41,210 nucleotides of DNA from a bacterium (GCA_023135785.1 JAGLSL010000049.1:1-41210), one strand, 5' to 3'. Counted from the first letter of the stretch, positions 17,923-27,240 are shown. Made by a program: numbers and translations. Notes: generated by a model from the letters alone, not told the origin.

Positions 17923-20154
17923 ATGAAAAATAAAACCTGGAGAAATTTTAAAGGTCAAAACTGGCGCAAAGATATAAATGTCAGAGACTTTATTCAAAAC
18001 AATTACACTCCTTACAAGGGTGATTCGTCATTTTTAGAAGGTCCGACCCAAAGAACCCAAAATCTCAGCCAGAAACTTATAAAACTATTAGAACTTGAAA
18101 AAAAGAGAGACGGAGTATTAAGTATAGACACAAAGACAGTATCATCGCTTTTGACTTATAAACCAGGTTACATAGATAAGAAAAACGAGATCATAGTAGG
18201 ACTGCAGACCGAAAAACCACTCGAGAGAGGAGTCAACCCTTTTGGCGGAATTCGGCTGGTCAGAAAATCCTGCGAAGCTTATGGTTATAAACTACATAAA
18301 AAAATAGAAGAATATTTTCATTTCAGAACAACCCATAATGACGGAGTATTCAGGGTTTATACCGACGAGATAAAAAAGGCAAGAAACAGCGGAGTTATAA
18401 CGGGGCTGCCTGATGCGTATGGACGAGGCAGAATTATAGGTGACTACAGAAGAGTTGCTTTATACGGCGTTGATTTCTTAATAGAAAAAAAACAGGCTGA
18501 TAAAGTTATACTCGGTAAAAAACCTATGAGCGAAGAAAATATAAAACTTTGCGAAGAACTTTACAGACAAATCGATTTCTTAGACCAGTTAAAAAAGATG
18601 GCAAAGATGTATGGCTTGAATGTCTCAAAGCCAGCATCAAACTCCATAGAGGCAACCCAATGGCTCTATTTCGCATATCTGGGCGCGATAAAAGAACAAA
18701 ACGGCGCCGCGATATCTTTGGGAAGAGTGAGCACTTTTCTTGATATTTATTTCCAACGCGATTTAAAAGAAGGTGTTTTGACCGAGAAAGGCGTGCAGGA
18801 AATCATAGATGCCTTCGTGTTAAAACTTAGAATGGCAAGAGAATTAAGGACCACTGAATATAATGAACTTTTTGCAGGAGATCCGCTATGGGTAACAGAA
18901 TCTTTAGGAGGAATGGGAACAAACAGCAGAACTCTGGTAACCAAAAGCTCCTTTAGATTTCTTAACACTCTTTACAATCTCGGTTCTTCCCCCGAACCGA
19001 ACCTGACTGTTTTATGGTCGAAAAAATTACCTTTAAAATTCAAGCAGTTCTGCGCAAAAGTATCTATCGACACAAATTCCATTCAATATGAAAACGACGA
19101 CTTAATGAGACCTCTCTACGGGGACGATTACGGGATATCGTGTTGTGTTTCCGCAATGAAAATAGGTAAACAGTCGCAGTTTTTTGGCGCGCGTTGTAAT
19201 CTCCCAAAAGTTCTTCTCATGGCTCTAAACGGAGGCAGAGATGAAAAAGACGGCAAACAAATCGGACCGGAAACACTTATTTATAAAACCAAAAAACTTG
19301 ATTATAAAGAAGTCCTAAAAAGATACAACTTTTACCAAAAATGGCTCTGCAAACTATATGTGAACACAATGAATATAATTCATTTTATGCACGATAAATA
19401 TGCCTACGAGAAACTGCAGATGGCATTACACGACACAAATGTTGAAAGATTTATGGCTTTTGGAATCGCAGGATTATCCGTAATCGCAGATTCCCTAAGC
19501 GCCATTAAATACGCAGAAGTTAAACCAATCTACGGCAAAAACGGTCTTATAACCGATTTCAAAATCAATGGCGATTTTCCCAAATATGGAAACGATGATG
19601 ACAGGGTGGACAACATTGCCCAAAAAATAGTGACGGATTTTTATAACAATCTAAAGAAAACTCACGCATATAGAAATGCAAAACATACCCTTTCAATTCT
19701 GACCATAACTTCAAATGTGGTATATGGCAAAAAAACAGGCGCTACGCCTGACGGCAGAAAAAAAGGCGAACCCTTTGCGCCGGGCGCAAACCCCATGCAC
19801 GAGAGAGATTCTACGGGCGCGCTCGCCTCGCTTAATTCTGTTGCAAAGATACCCTACAAATGTTGCAGAGACGGAATATCAAATACTTTTAGCGTTATGC
19901 CGTCTGTTATAGGAAAAGAGGAACAGGAACAAATAGACAATCTTACGACAATGCTTGACGGATACTTTACAAAAAGAGGGCACCATCTAAATGTAAATGT
20001 TTTAAACAGGGAACAACTTATTGATGCAATGAAATATCCCTATAAATATCCTAATCTCACCATAAGAGTCTCCGGTTATGCGGTAAATTTCCACAAACTT
20101 AGCAGGGAGCAACAAAAAGAGGTTATCTCAAGAACGTTTCACCGCAGTATCTGA
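17923..20154 (+). CDS. pflB: Formate C-acetyltransferase (pyruvate formate-lyase), glycyl radical enzyme
   Basis: 743 residues. The adjacent catalytic cysteines are Cys407-Cys408 in GISCCVSAM, and the glycyl-radical loop is RVSGYAVNF with Gly718. The N-terminal PFL domain contains NPFGGIRLV and TTHNDGVF, and the motif CC rather than a single Cys separates true PFL from glycerol or choline lyases. It converts pyruvate and CoA to acetyl-CoA and formate without oxygen. Formate feeds 10-formyl-THF, which explains the ZTP riboswitch upstream. SD GGGAGAG lies 6 bp before ATG. The activase gene follows after a 200-bp spacer that holds copy B of the structured repeat. Confidence 0.97.
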   Translation: MKNKTWRNFKGQNWRKDINVRDFIQNNYTPYKGDSSFLEGPTQRTQNLSQKLIKLLELEKKRDGVLSIDTKTVSSLLTYKPGYIDKKNEIIVGLQTEKPLERGVNPFGGIRLVRKSCEAYGYKLHKKIEEYFHFRTTHNDGVFRVYTDEIKKARNSGVITGLPDAYGRGRIIGDYRRVALYGVDFLIEKKQADKVILGKKPMSEENIKLCEELYRQIDFLDQLKKMAKMYGLNVSKPASNSIEATQWLYFAYLGAIKEQNGAAISLGRVSTFLDIYFQRDLKEGVLTEKGVQEIIDAFVLKLRMARELRTTEYNELFAGDPLWVTESLGGMGTNSRTLVTKSSFRFLNTLYNLGSSPEPNLTVLWSKKLPLKFKQFCAKVSIDTNSIQYENDDLMRPLYGDDYGISCCVSAMKIGKQSQFFGARCNLPKVLLMALNGGRDEKDGKQIGPETLIYKTKKLDYKEVLKRYNFYQKWLCKLYVNTMNIIHFMHDKYAYEKLQMALHDTNVERFMAFGIAGLSVIADSLSAIKYAEVKPIYGKNGLITDFKINGDFPKYGNDDDRVDNIAQKIVTDFYNNLKKTHAYRNAKHTLSILTITSNVVYGKKTGATPDGRKKGEPFAPGANPMHERDSTGALASLNSVAKIPYKCCRDGISNTFSVMPSVIGKEEQEQIDNLTTMLDGYFTKRGHHLNVNVLNREQLIDAMKYPYKYPNLTIRVSGYAVNFHKLSREQQKEVISRTFHRSI

Positions 20155-20250
20155 TGAAATGAAACAAAATGATTACGCAGATTATTTAAATACAGATTAC
20201 ACAGATTGGAAAATATAGACAAAATAAATCTTTAATCAGTGTAATCTTTC

Positions 20251-20311
20251 GCCCTTAGAAATTCGTAGAATTTCAAGGACCAAAGCCCCTGAAATCTTTC
20301 AGATTTCTAGG
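20251..20311 (-). repeat. Multi-hairpin dispersed repeat, copy B
   Basis: Reverse-complement copy of the 7652-7714 repeat. Read on the minus strand its stems are GAAATCT GAA AGATTTC, then GGGC TTTG GTCC, then GAAATT CTACG AATTTC. It lies between pflB and pflA, flanked by GATTACACAGATT-type strings. Confidence 0.8.
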
Positions 20312-20354
20312 GGGAAATCTCTGTAATCAGATATCTGAGCGAAGCGAGGATTAC

Positions 20355-21068
20355 ATGAAAGGCTACATCCATTCTATTGAAACACTTGGCGCGCTTGACG
20401 GGCCGGGCTTAAGAGTTGTCGTTTTCTTCCAAGGTTGTCCTATGAGATGCAGATATTGCCAAAATCCCGACACTTGGCTCATGAAAAACGGGATTCTAAC
20501 AGATACAAAAACACTCATCAAAAAGATAGAAAATTACAAGCCTTATTTCGGAACAGAAGGCGGCGTTACAATTTCGGGCGGTGAACCCTTTATGCAGGCA
20601 AAGTTTCTCATATCCCTACTTAAAAGTTTAAAGAAAAGAAAAATAAAAACTGCGGTTGATACCTGCGGATATTACTTGTCGCCTACCGTAAAAAAATGCC
20701 TTGAATACACAGACCTTATTCTTCTTGACATAAAACATACTGTCAACAGCGAACATAAAAAACTAACAGGCAAATCTATTGCCAATACACTAAAATTCTT
20801 CAATTACTGTTGCAGCCAAAAGAAAAAGCTCTGGATAAGACAGGTAATCATTCCTAAAATAAACGATACTAAAAAAGATATTCAAAAACTCGTTTCTTTG
20901 GTAAAAGATTGTAAATCCATATCAAAAATAGAACTTTTGCCGTTACATCTGATGTGCGAGTGGAAATGGGAAAAACTTGACAAGAAATATCCTATGCATG
21001 GGAAAAGAGAACCCACTTCTGAAAAAATCCGCGAACTTCAAGCTTTTCTCTCGGGAGAATTAAAATAG
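20355..21068 (+). CDS. pflA: Pyruvate formate-lyase activating enzyme (radical SAM)
   Basis: 237 residues. The radical-SAM cluster motif is C28-X3-C32-X2-C35 (GCPMRCRYCQNPD), preceded by the family signature ETLGALDGPGLRVVVFFQ, and the SAM-binding GGEP motif reads TISGGEPFMQAKF. It makes the glycyl radical on PflB with SAM and a reduced 4Fe-4S cluster. The start ATG follows a GAGG site within the GAGCGAAGCGAGGA leader motif that also precedes the PurF-like gene. It is 200 bp from pflB, so it may be co-transcribed, with the repeat in between. Confidence 0.96.
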   Translation: MKGYIHSIETLGALDGPGLRVVVFFQGCPMRCRYCQNPDTWLMKNGILTDTKTLIKKIENYKPYFGTEGGVTISGGEPFMQAKFLISLLKSLKKRKIKTAVDTCGYYLSPTVKKCLEYTDLILLDIKHTVNSEHKKLTGKSIANTLKFFNYCCSQKKKLWIRQVIIPKINDTKKDIQKLVSLVKDCKSISKIELLPLHLMCEWKWEKLDKKYPMHGKREPTSEKIRELQAFLSGELK

Positions 21069-21083
21069 TTAGAATGAATCTCC

Positions 21084-21262
21084 CCGCGCTAAAGCACTGG
21101 GTTTCTTTCTTAGATGAACCCCGCAACGTGAGACATTGGGAAAATTTTGAAGAAATTTTCTTGATACTCTGCGGGGTAATCGTCGCACATTTCCGCCACT
21201 AAAACTTAGGCGAGACCTCGCCAGCTACGCTGGCGGGCATCCCCGCCTTAAAAGACGGGGAT
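21084..21262. repeat. Hairpin-rich intergenic repeat cluster
   Basis: Four hairpins in the 277-bp spacer between pflA and the metallo-beta-lactamase gene: CCCCGCGCTAAAGCACTGGG near 21084; ACCCCGCA (21118-21125) with TGCGGGGT (21170-21177), which encloses GAAAATTT / AAATTTTC; CGCCAGC TAC GCTGGCG (21219-21235); and ATCCCCG ... CGGGGAT (21239-21262). No ORF survives. The last hairpin resembles ends of IS200/IS605-type elements, but no transposase is present, so this is at most a remnant or REP-like cluster. Confidence 0.65.
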
Positions 21263-21345
21263 TTCTGCGTTCCGATTAAAGTTCAGCAAAATAAAAATTT
21301 TTTATTCTTTTCTATTTGAACTATAATATAAACACTTAAACTACG

Positions 21346-22743
21346 ATGAAAATTAAATTCCTTGGTGCGGTCGGAGACGTTACAGGTTCTAGGTTTCTTC
21401 TTGAAGGCGAGAAAACGCAAGTCTTGATAGATTGCGGCTTGTATCAGGGTAGAGGTTCTCGCGCGCGCAACTGGGAAAAATTTCCGGCGGATCCGACAAA
21501 AATAGATAGCGTAATCCTCACACACGCGCATCTTGACCATTGCGGTTATCTTCCTAAACTCGCGAAAGAAGGTTTCAAAGGGAAAATATTCTGCACTGAA
21601 CCAACTGCAGAGATTGCGAAAATTAGTCTTTTAGATTCCGCAAAAATACAGGTAGAAGACGCAGAGCATAAAAAGAGAAGACATGAAAAGGAAGGACGCA
21701 AAGGACCATATCCGGAAGTTCCGCTTTATACAGTGGAAGATGCTGAAAGCGTTTTTCCGCTTTTGGAAACGGTATCTTATAAAGAAACTGTTCAAGTTGC
21801 GCCCAATATAACAGCAACATTTTACGATGCAGGGCATGTTCTCGGCTCGGCAATGATTGAACTGAAATCCAATAATAATGGTAAAGAAACCAAAATTATT
21901 TTTTCCGGGGATATAGGCAGATGGGATAAACCCCTTCTGTGTGACCCGACTCTTTTTGAAAAAGCGGATTATGTGTTGATGGAAACAACTTATGGTGATA
22001 GGCTCCACGAACAGAAAGGTCCTTCCGTAGAAAAATTACAGAAAATCATTGTTGAGACTGTTGCAAAAGGTGGGAACATCATCATTCCGACATTTGCAAT
22101 AGAAAGAACACAGGAACTTCTTTTTCATTTGAGCCAACTGTTAAGAGTAAAGAAAATTCCGGCTCTGCCTGTTTTCATAGACAGTCCTATGGCTATAAAT
22201 GTTACCGAAGTTTTTAAAAATCATGTCAATTATTTCGACGAGGAAACGCGGGACCTTATCAAAAATGGCAATTCGCCTTTTATTTTTCCGTCACTAAAAA
22301 CAACAAGGTCAAGCGAAGACTCTAGGAAAATTAATGATGTGAAAGAGCCCTCTATCATTATGGCAGGTTCGGGAATGTGTACCGGAGGCAGGGTAAAATA
22401 TCACCTTTTGAGTAATATTACCCGACCTGAAAGCACTATATTATTCGTGGGATATCAGGCGAGAGGGACTTTGGGAAGAGAAATACTGGAGCGACCCGAA
22501 ACAGTGAGAATTTTGGGCGCAATGCATGAAGTCAAAGCAAGAATCGAAAAAATAAACGGATTCTCTGCTCATGCTGACAAGGACGAACTCTTAAAATGGG
22601 TCTCAGGCTTTAAGGAAATTCCCAAGAAATTTTTTCTTGTACATGGCGAAAAAGAGGTAACTGAAAAGTTTGCATCATTTTTAAAAGAAAAAATTACCAG
22701 CGAGATTATAATTCCGGAATATTTAAAAGAATATATTCTTTAA
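21346..22743 (+). CDS. Metallo-beta-lactamase / beta-CASP RNA-processing nuclease
   Basis: 465 residues. The metal site HAHLDHCG is followed by GHVLGSAMI and the FSGDIGRWDKPLL aspartate, placing it in the metallo-beta-lactamase fold. The beta-CASP insertion (about 180-350: TYGDRLH, FAIERTQELLFHL) and the C-terminal specificity region (GSGMCTGGRVKYHL, YQARGTLGREI, INGFSAHADKDEL, FFLVHGE) match the CPSF-type/YsiH exonucleases. It probably cleaves RNA with zinc; the substrate is unknown. ATG is without a clear Shine-Dalgarno. It is followed closely by recX. Confidence 0.93.
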   Translation: MKIKFLGAVGDVTGSRFLLEGEKTQVLIDCGLYQGRGSRARNWEKFPADPTKIDSVILTHAHLDHCGYLPKLAKEGFKGKIFCTEPTAEIAKISLLDSAKIQVEDAEHKKRRHEKEGRKGPYPEVPLYTVEDAESVFPLLETVSYKETVQVAPNITATFYDAGHVLGSAMIELKSNNNGKETKIIFSGDIGRWDKPLLCDPTLFEKADYVLMETTYGDRLHEQKGPSVEKLQKIIVETVAKGGNIIIPTFAIERTQELLFHLSQLLRVKKIPALPVFIDSPMAINVTEVFKNHVNYFDEETRDLIKNGNSPFIFPSLKTTRSSEDSRKINDVKEPSIIMAGSGMCTGGRVKYHLLSNITRPESTILFVGYQARGTLGREILERPETVRILGAMHEVKARIEKINGFSAHADKDELLKWVSGFKEIPKKFFLVHGEKEVTEKFASFLKEKITSEIIIPEYLKEYIL

Positions 22744-22772
22744 AAAATCCTTAAGTAAAATAAAAAACTAAG

Positions 22773-23255
22773 TTGCAAGAAAAAATAGAAAAAGCAAAAG
22801 CAGCTGCACTACGACTCCTTTCCTACCGCATGAGGTCTTGCAAAGAAATATCGGATAAACTTCAAGACAAGGGTTTTACCCAAAATATTATCCAAGCCGT
22901 AATACAAGATTTAAAAAGAATAAATTATCTTAACGACTACGAATTTGCAAAAGCATTTATAGAAAGCCGTCTTATACATAACCCTAAAGGTAAAACACTT
23001 CTCCTATATGAATTATTGAAAAAAGGCGTGGAAAAAGACACCGTAAACAAGGTATTAGGTGAAATTATATCCCGTGAAAAAGAAGAGAATATAGTTAAAG
23101 TTTTGGCGCAAAAGCTCTGGCAGAAAAAAAGAAATTTGGACAAAGCAAAAAGAAAGGCTCAAACTTATAATTATTTAGCAAGAAGGGGGTTTCAATCTTC
23201 AATGATTATAAAAACAATAAAGGAGCTGGAGAAAGAAAATAAAAAAAGGAGGTAA
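22773..23255 (+). CDS. recX: Regulatory protein RecX
   Basis: 160 residues, typical size. Three-helix repeats characteristic of RecX are visible: AAALRLLSYRMRSCKEISDKL, LNDYEFAKAFIESRL and LLLYELLKKGVEKD. RecX limits RecA filament growth. The start is TTG at 22773, 29 bp after the upstream stop; no ATG lies near a better position. recA is not adjacent in this window, which is uncommon but known. The next gene follows after 2 bp, with its strong AGGAGG site overlapping the recX stop. Confidence 0.9.
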   Translation: MQEKIEKAKAAALRLLSYRMRSCKEISDKLQDKGFTQNIIQAVIQDLKRINYLNDYEFAKAFIESRLIHNPKGKTLLLYELLKKGVEKDTVNKVLGEIISREKEENIVKVLAQKLWQKKRNLDKAKRKAQTYNYLARRGFQSSMIIKTIKELEKENKKRR

Positions 23256-23257
23256 AA

Positions 23258-23671
23258 ATGGACTTGAAAGGCATAATTTTAATTGTTTGTGTTTTAGCAC
23301 TGATAAACATAGTCACAGGGTTCATTGATATTAAAAAATTTCTTTCAAGAGTCTCTGTTATTAATTCCAATCAGGAAATGGATGACTTCAAAAACACTGT
23401 CAGAAAACAGATGTACCATGCCCTATTGCAAATATTTTTAATTTTCATCCCAACAATTTTGTGTTTAGACGGTCTATTCACCAAAAAATTAAGCTTGGGA
23501 CACTTTTTCTTAATAATATTCGTCTTCAACGGGATTATGTTTATAATGGGGAAATTATTTAAAAACACAGAGGAACAAGCACGTTCACTTACCGTAAATA
23601 ACGAAAACTTAGCAGAAGAATACAAAAAAATTTGCCATATATGGCTTCATAAACCCTTCCCTAATTTTTAA
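23258..23671 (+). CDS. Small membrane protein of unknown function
   Basis: 137 residues; I do not recognise a family. Three hydrophobic segments are likely membrane helices: ~5-22 (IILIVCVLALINIVTGF), ~57-74 (LLQIFLIFIPTILCL) and ~84-101 (FFLIIFVFNGIMFIMG). A charged C-terminal tail follows (KNTEEQARSLT onward). A very strong AAAGGAGG site lies 5 bp before ATG, at the recX stop, so this is a real gene translated with recX. It converges with the ROK kinase gene, 8 bp apart. Confidence 0.75.
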   Translation: MDLKGIILIVCVLALINIVTGFIDIKKFLSRVSVINSNQEMDDFKNTVRKQMYHALLQIFLIFIPTILCLDGLFTKKLSLGHFFLIIFVFNGIMFIMGKLFKNTEEQARSLTVNNENLAEEYKKICHIWLHKPFPNF

Positions 23672-23679
23672 AGCAGATT

Positions 23680-24621
23680 TTATGACATAAAAAGAGAAGC
23701 GGCAGCAACAATACCTGCATCTTTACCCAACTTTGCAGGCACTACTTTTACTTCTTTTGCAAAGAGAGAGAAACTCCTTTCGTCTATAACTTTCTTTATT
23801 GTGGAAAATAGAATCTCTCCGACTTGCGCAACTCCTCCGCCTATAATAATAACCTGAGGATTAAGTAAGTTTACAAGCCCGCTAAAAAATGCCCCAAGAT
23901 AGGTTCCAACCTCGACCCAAACCGCTTCAGCTACTTTATCTCCTTTATGATAAGCTTCTGATATTATCTTTGGTGTTATTTTAGTAATATCTCCGCCGAC
24001 CATATCTTTTATTAGGGAATCTTGTTTTTTTAATTTTTCCTGTGTAGCCCTGACAATATACTTAGCCCCAACATAACTTTCTATGCAACCCAGGCTCCCG
24101 CAACCACACTTGGGACCACTATAACAGATAGGCATATGTCCAATTTCAAACGCAGAGTATTTGTTTCCTCTAAGTAATTCTCCGTTTAATACAACTCCTC
24201 CTCCTACGCCTGTGCCCAGCGTAACACATATGATGTTATCATAGCCCTTTCCTGCTCCAAATTTGTATTCACCCCAAGTAATAGTATTCGCGTCATTTTC
24301 AACTTTTACGGGTAAAGAAAATTTCTCTTCAAAGATTTGCTTTAGATTTAAATTATCCCAGTTGGGCAGATTCGGCGCTAGAAATACTTTGCCGCCTTGG
24401 TCTACTAATCCCGGAGTATCAATGCCTATACCGATAAACTCTTCCTTGGTATAATGTTTTAGAAAAGAACGGATACTTTCTGCCATAGCGTCAATAATCT
24501 TTTCTCTGCCCTGCCCTTGAGGAGTAGGAAGTTCTGCCTTTTCTAGAATTTCGCCATTCTCATCAACAACTCCAATCTTAATAAATGTGCCGCCTAAATC
24601 CAATCCTATTACTTTTTTCAT
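23680..24621 (-). CDS. ROK-family sugar kinase (glucokinase-like)
   Basis: 313 residues. The N-terminal ATP loop reads DLGGTFIKIGVVDENG, followed by the ROK substrate signature TLGTGVGGGVVLNGEL. The zinc-binding motif with GHMPICYSG and CGCGSLGCIESYVG is complete. VIIGGGVAQVGE near the C-terminus is part of the second ATP site. It phosphorylates glucose or a related hexose; ROK specificity cannot be fixed from this sequence. It starts 3 bp after the SIS-domain gene and forms an operon with it, suggesting hexose or hexulose phosphate metabolism. Confidence 0.93.
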   Translation of the reverse strand: MKKVIGLDLGGTFIKIGVVDENGEILEKAELPTPQGQGREKIIDAMAESIRSFLKHYTKEEFIGIGIDTPGLVDQGGKVFLAPNLPNWDNLNLKQIFEEKFSLPVKVENDANTITWGEYKFGAGKGYDNIICVTLGTGVGGGVVLNGELLRGNKYSAFEIGHMPICYSGPKCGCGSLGCIESYVGAKYIVRATQEKLKKQDSLIKDMVGGDITKITPKIISEAYHKGDKVAEAVWVEVGTYLGAFFSGLVNLLNPQVIIIGGGVAQVGEILFSTIKKVIDERSFSLFAKEVKVVPAKLGKDAGIVAAASLFMS

Positions 24622-24624
24622 TGT

Positions 24625-25176
24625 TTATTCCAAATTTGCATGACGTTTTAAAAGCTCTTGATTCTCCAATCCTTTTTTCTTCTGAATAAGAATTGCTATT
24701 ATATCGCAGAATATCAAAAGGCTCTGTTCAAATAGGTTGTTAAGCGGCTGAAAAGACTTCTTTTCTGTAGGAGAATCCTGTTTAATAGATGCAGGTATAT
24801 AAACCGTCAAATCCGAAATCTTTGAGATTTCAGACTCTTTTCTATCAGTAATCAAGGCAATCCTCATATTTATTTCTTTTGCTTTTTTAGCGATACTTAA
24901 AGGAAAAAGACTCTTTCCCGAACCAGAGGCAATAATGAGAAGATTGTCTTTGGATGCTGTAGGTTGAACAATCGCTCCCACAACATGCGCATCCACACCA
25001 AGATGACCTAACCTCTTGGCAAAAGCTTCTATCATTAATTTAGTTCTGCCTGAGCCAACTACAAAAACCTTACTTGCAGAAACAATTTCCTCTACCAATT
25101 CGTTTGCTTCTTCTACTTTATCTAACGTAGAACTAATCTCTTTTATTACCCGTTCTTTAATTTCTAGAAAATCCAT
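24625..25176 (-). CDS. hxlB: SIS-domain sugar isomerase, 6-phospho-3-hexuloisomerase-like
   Basis: 183 residues, the size of HxlB/PHI. A single SIS domain carries VFVVGSGRTKLMIEAFAKRL and a second phosphate-binding stretch LLIIASGSGKS. The KDNLLIIASGSG-to-ALITDRKESEISKISD order follows the family. PHI interconverts hexulose-6-phosphate and fructose-6-phosphate; it is usually paired with HxlA, which is not present here, so another SIS activity (such as an arabinose- or sedoheptulose-phosphate isomerase) is possible. It is first in an operon with the ROK kinase, from an extended -10 promoter (TGCTAAAAT on the minus strand, 25190-25198). Confidence 0.8.
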   Translation of the reverse strand: MDFLEIKERVIKEISSTLDKVEEANELVEEIVSASKVFVVGSGRTKLMIEAFAKRLGHLGVDAHVVGAIVQPTASKDNLLIIASGSGKSLFPLSIAKKAKEINMRIALITDRKESEISKISDLTVYIPASIKQDSPTEKKSFQPLNNLFEQSLLIFCDIIAILIQKKKGLENQELLKRHANLE

Positions 25177-25189
25177 TTTAATCGTTGCT

Positions 25190-25198
25190 ATTTTAGCA
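25190..25198 (-). promoter_or_regulatory. Extended -10 promoter for hxlB-ROK operon
   Basis: On the minus strand TGC-TAAAAT lies 14 bp before the start codon, with no clear -35 at 17 bp. It shares a 100-bp divergent control region with the promoter of the PAS-GGDEF gene. Confidence 0.45.
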
Positions 25199-25225
25199 TA
25201 CTTTTTTATTCGGCAAAATCACCAT

Positions 25226-25254
25226 TTGACAAGCTCTCATTCCGCTGGTATGCT
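25226..25254 (+). promoter_or_regulatory. Strong sigma-70 promoter upstream of the PAS-GGDEF gene
   Basis: Consensus -35 TTGACA (25226-25231), an exact 17-bp spacer, and -10 TATGCT (25249-25254) preceded by TGG (extended -10). Start expected near 25261. The first ribosome-binding site downstream (AAAGGAG, 25266-25272) belongs to a 17-codon ORF, not to the PAS-GGDEF gene. Confidence 0.8.
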
Positions 25255-25280
25255 CGTATTCTTTCAAAGGAGAAAGATAT

Positions 25281-25334
25281 ATGATCTTTTATACTAATCC
25301 CACCGGTTATATTAGAAATTCCTTGATATCTTAA
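25281..25334 (+). CDS. Possible 17-codon leader peptide
   Basis: ATG at 25281 follows a strong AAAGGAG Shine-Dalgarno by 8 bp and a consensus promoter by about 30 bp. It encodes MIFYTNPTGYIRNSLIS and ends with TAA at 25332, 11 bp before the ATG of the PAS-GGDEF gene. That gene lacks its own good ribosome-binding site and is in a different frame. The arrangement suggests translational coupling or leader control; no homology was recognised, and chance cannot be excluded. Confidence 0.45.
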   Translation: MIFYTNPTGYIRNSLIS

Positions 25335-25345
25335 GATAAGAAAAA

Positions 25346-27166
25346 ATGGATATGGAAGATAAGACAAAGGAACAACTTATAAAAGAAATCGAGCGTTTGC
25401 GCAAACAAGCGGAGGAAGAATTAAATGCAACGAAACAGCAAATTGAGCTTGTGCTCAGGTATACAAAAACAGGATTGGACATCATAGATTCTAATTTCAA
25501 TATTAGATATATAGACTCGGGGTGGCAGAAGGCTTACGGTGACCCAAAAGGCAAAAAATGCTATGAATACTTTATGGAACGAAAAGATGTTTGCCCCAAC
25601 TGCGGCATACAAAAAGCACTCGAAACAAAAAAACCTGTTGTAACAGAAGAGGTTCTCGTCAAGGAAAACAATCGTCCCGTCCAAGTTACAACTATACCTT
25701 TCCAAGACCAAAACGGCGAATGGCTTGTTGCGGAGGTTAATGTAGATATAACCGAGCGTAGAAAAATAGATGAAAAATTAAAACTATACCAAGAACATCT
25801 GAAGGAATTAGTTGAAAAGCGTACCTATGAATTGGAAATGGTTAATAAAAAATTTCAGCAAGATGTCATTACCTGCAATAGAATGAGCGATGAACTGCAG
25901 AAAAGTGAAAAACGCTACAGAAACCTGTGGGATGATGCGCCGGTTGCTTATCACACATTGGATACACAAGGCATTATTACGAATGCAAATAAAACCGAGG
26001 CCAAAATGCTCGGATATAAGTTAAAAGATATGATTGGAAAACCCATTTTTAATTTCATATTGCCGGAACAACGCGAAGAAGCCCAAAGAAGGTTTCAGGA
26101 AAAATTAACCGGGAAGCATCTTTCCAAGGCAGAACGCAGAATGTATGTTAAAAACGACGGCTCAAAACTTTATGTGTCAATTGACGATATGTTGGAATAT
26201 GACAATAGCGATAAAATTACCGGCATTAGGACAACAATGATTGATGTAACCGAAAGCAAAAAGATGGAAGAGGCCCTGCGAGAATCGGAACTGCAATATA
26301 AAACGACAATTAATTCCATGAGAGAAGCAATTCATGTCGTTGATGCCGACCTGAGAATTATTTTATGTAATAATGCTCTGCAAAAATGGTTGGAGGACAT
26401 GGGATTCAAAGCAGAACTCTCGGGGGAAATATTATTTGACGTTATTCCGTTTCTTTCCGACAAAGTCCGCAACGAATACAATCAAGTATTTGAATCCGGA
26501 GAAATACTCGCAACGGAAGAACATATCAACTTTATAGGAAAGGAATGGATTACAGAAGTTCGCAAGATACCGATCAAGGAAAACAACAAAACAATTAGAG
26601 TTCTTACAGTCATAAGAGATATTACCAAACGCAGGAAAACAGAAGAGACTATCAGACATTTGGCTTATCACGATATCCTAACAGATTTGCCCAACAGAAC
26701 GCTTTTTAACAATCGTCTCGCTTTAGAATTAAACCGTGCGCAAAGAAATAAACAAAAGGTTTCCATAATGCTTATGGACCTTGACAGATTCAAGAAGATT
26801 AATGATACATTGGGACACAGTTTAGGAGACCAATTGTTGAAAGAAGTCGGGAAACGGTTGTCAGAAATTGTACGCTCAAGCGATACCGTAGCCCGAATGG
26901 GCGGAGACGAATTTCTCCTGTTGTTACCCGAAACTCCTCGCATTCAGGATGTTGCAAAGATAGCAAAAAAAATCCTGGGAGAGATTAAAAAACCTTTTTT
27001 TATAAGTGGCAAAGAGTTAAAAATTACTACCAGCATTGGAATAAGCGTTTATCCAACTCACGGCAAGGATGCAGAAGCACTCATTAAAAACGCCGATATT
27101 GCAATGTATCAGGCCAAAAAAGCAGGCAGAAATAAATTCTTCCAGTATAAAGCAAGTTCAAAATAA
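25346..27166 (+). CDS. PAS-PAS-PAS diguanylate cyclase
   Basis: 606 residues without membrane segments. A short coiled coil (1-35) leads to three PAS domains (about 37-135, 190-305 and 315-430), each with the C-terminal PAC pattern DITERRK, DVTESKK or DITKRRK. A GGDEF domain (about 435-600) has the motif GGDEF at 519-523 and an inhibitory RSSD site at 510-513, five residues before it. It should make cyclic-di-GMP from two GTP and be product-inhibited. The first PAS has CPNC plus ALETKKPV, a pattern common in anaerobes that may bind a ligand or metal. No EAL domain follows. Confidence 0.95.
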   Translation: MDMEDKTKEQLIKEIERLRKQAEEELNATKQQIELVLRYTKTGLDIIDSNFNIRYIDSGWQKAYGDPKGKKCYEYFMERKDVCPNCGIQKALETKKPVVTEEVLVKENNRPVQVTTIPFQDQNGEWLVAEVNVDITERRKIDEKLKLYQEHLKELVEKRTYELEMVNKKFQQDVITCNRMSDELQKSEKRYRNLWDDAPVAYHTLDTQGIITNANKTEAKMLGYKLKDMIGKPIFNFILPEQREEAQRRFQEKLTGKHLSKAERRMYVKNDGSKLYVSIDDMLEYDNSDKITGIRTTMIDVTESKKMEEALRESELQYKTTINSMREAIHVVDADLRIILCNNALQKWLEDMGFKAELSGEILFDVIPFLSDKVRNEYNQVFESGEILATEEHINFIGKEWITEVRKIPIKENNKTIRVLTVIRDITKRRKTEETIRHLAYHDILTDLPNRTLFNNRLALELNRAQRNKQKVSIMLMDLDRFKKINDTLGHSLGDQLLKEVGKRLSEIVRSSDTVARMGGDEFLLLLPETPRIQDVAKIAKKILGEIKKPFFISGKELKITTSIGISVYPTHGKDAEALIKNADIAMYQAKKAGRNKFFQYKASSK

Positions 27167-27240
27167 AGAATGAAAAATATTTTGCCCGATTTAGATTTGG
27201 AGTAACCCAGAGTTTTAACAACCGCCTTTTCAATGTTGTT

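Noticed and set aside
17727-17933. 68-codon frame before pflB
   Set aside because: It overlies the ZTP riboswitch and overlaps the pflB start; no ribosome-binding site and no family resemblance.
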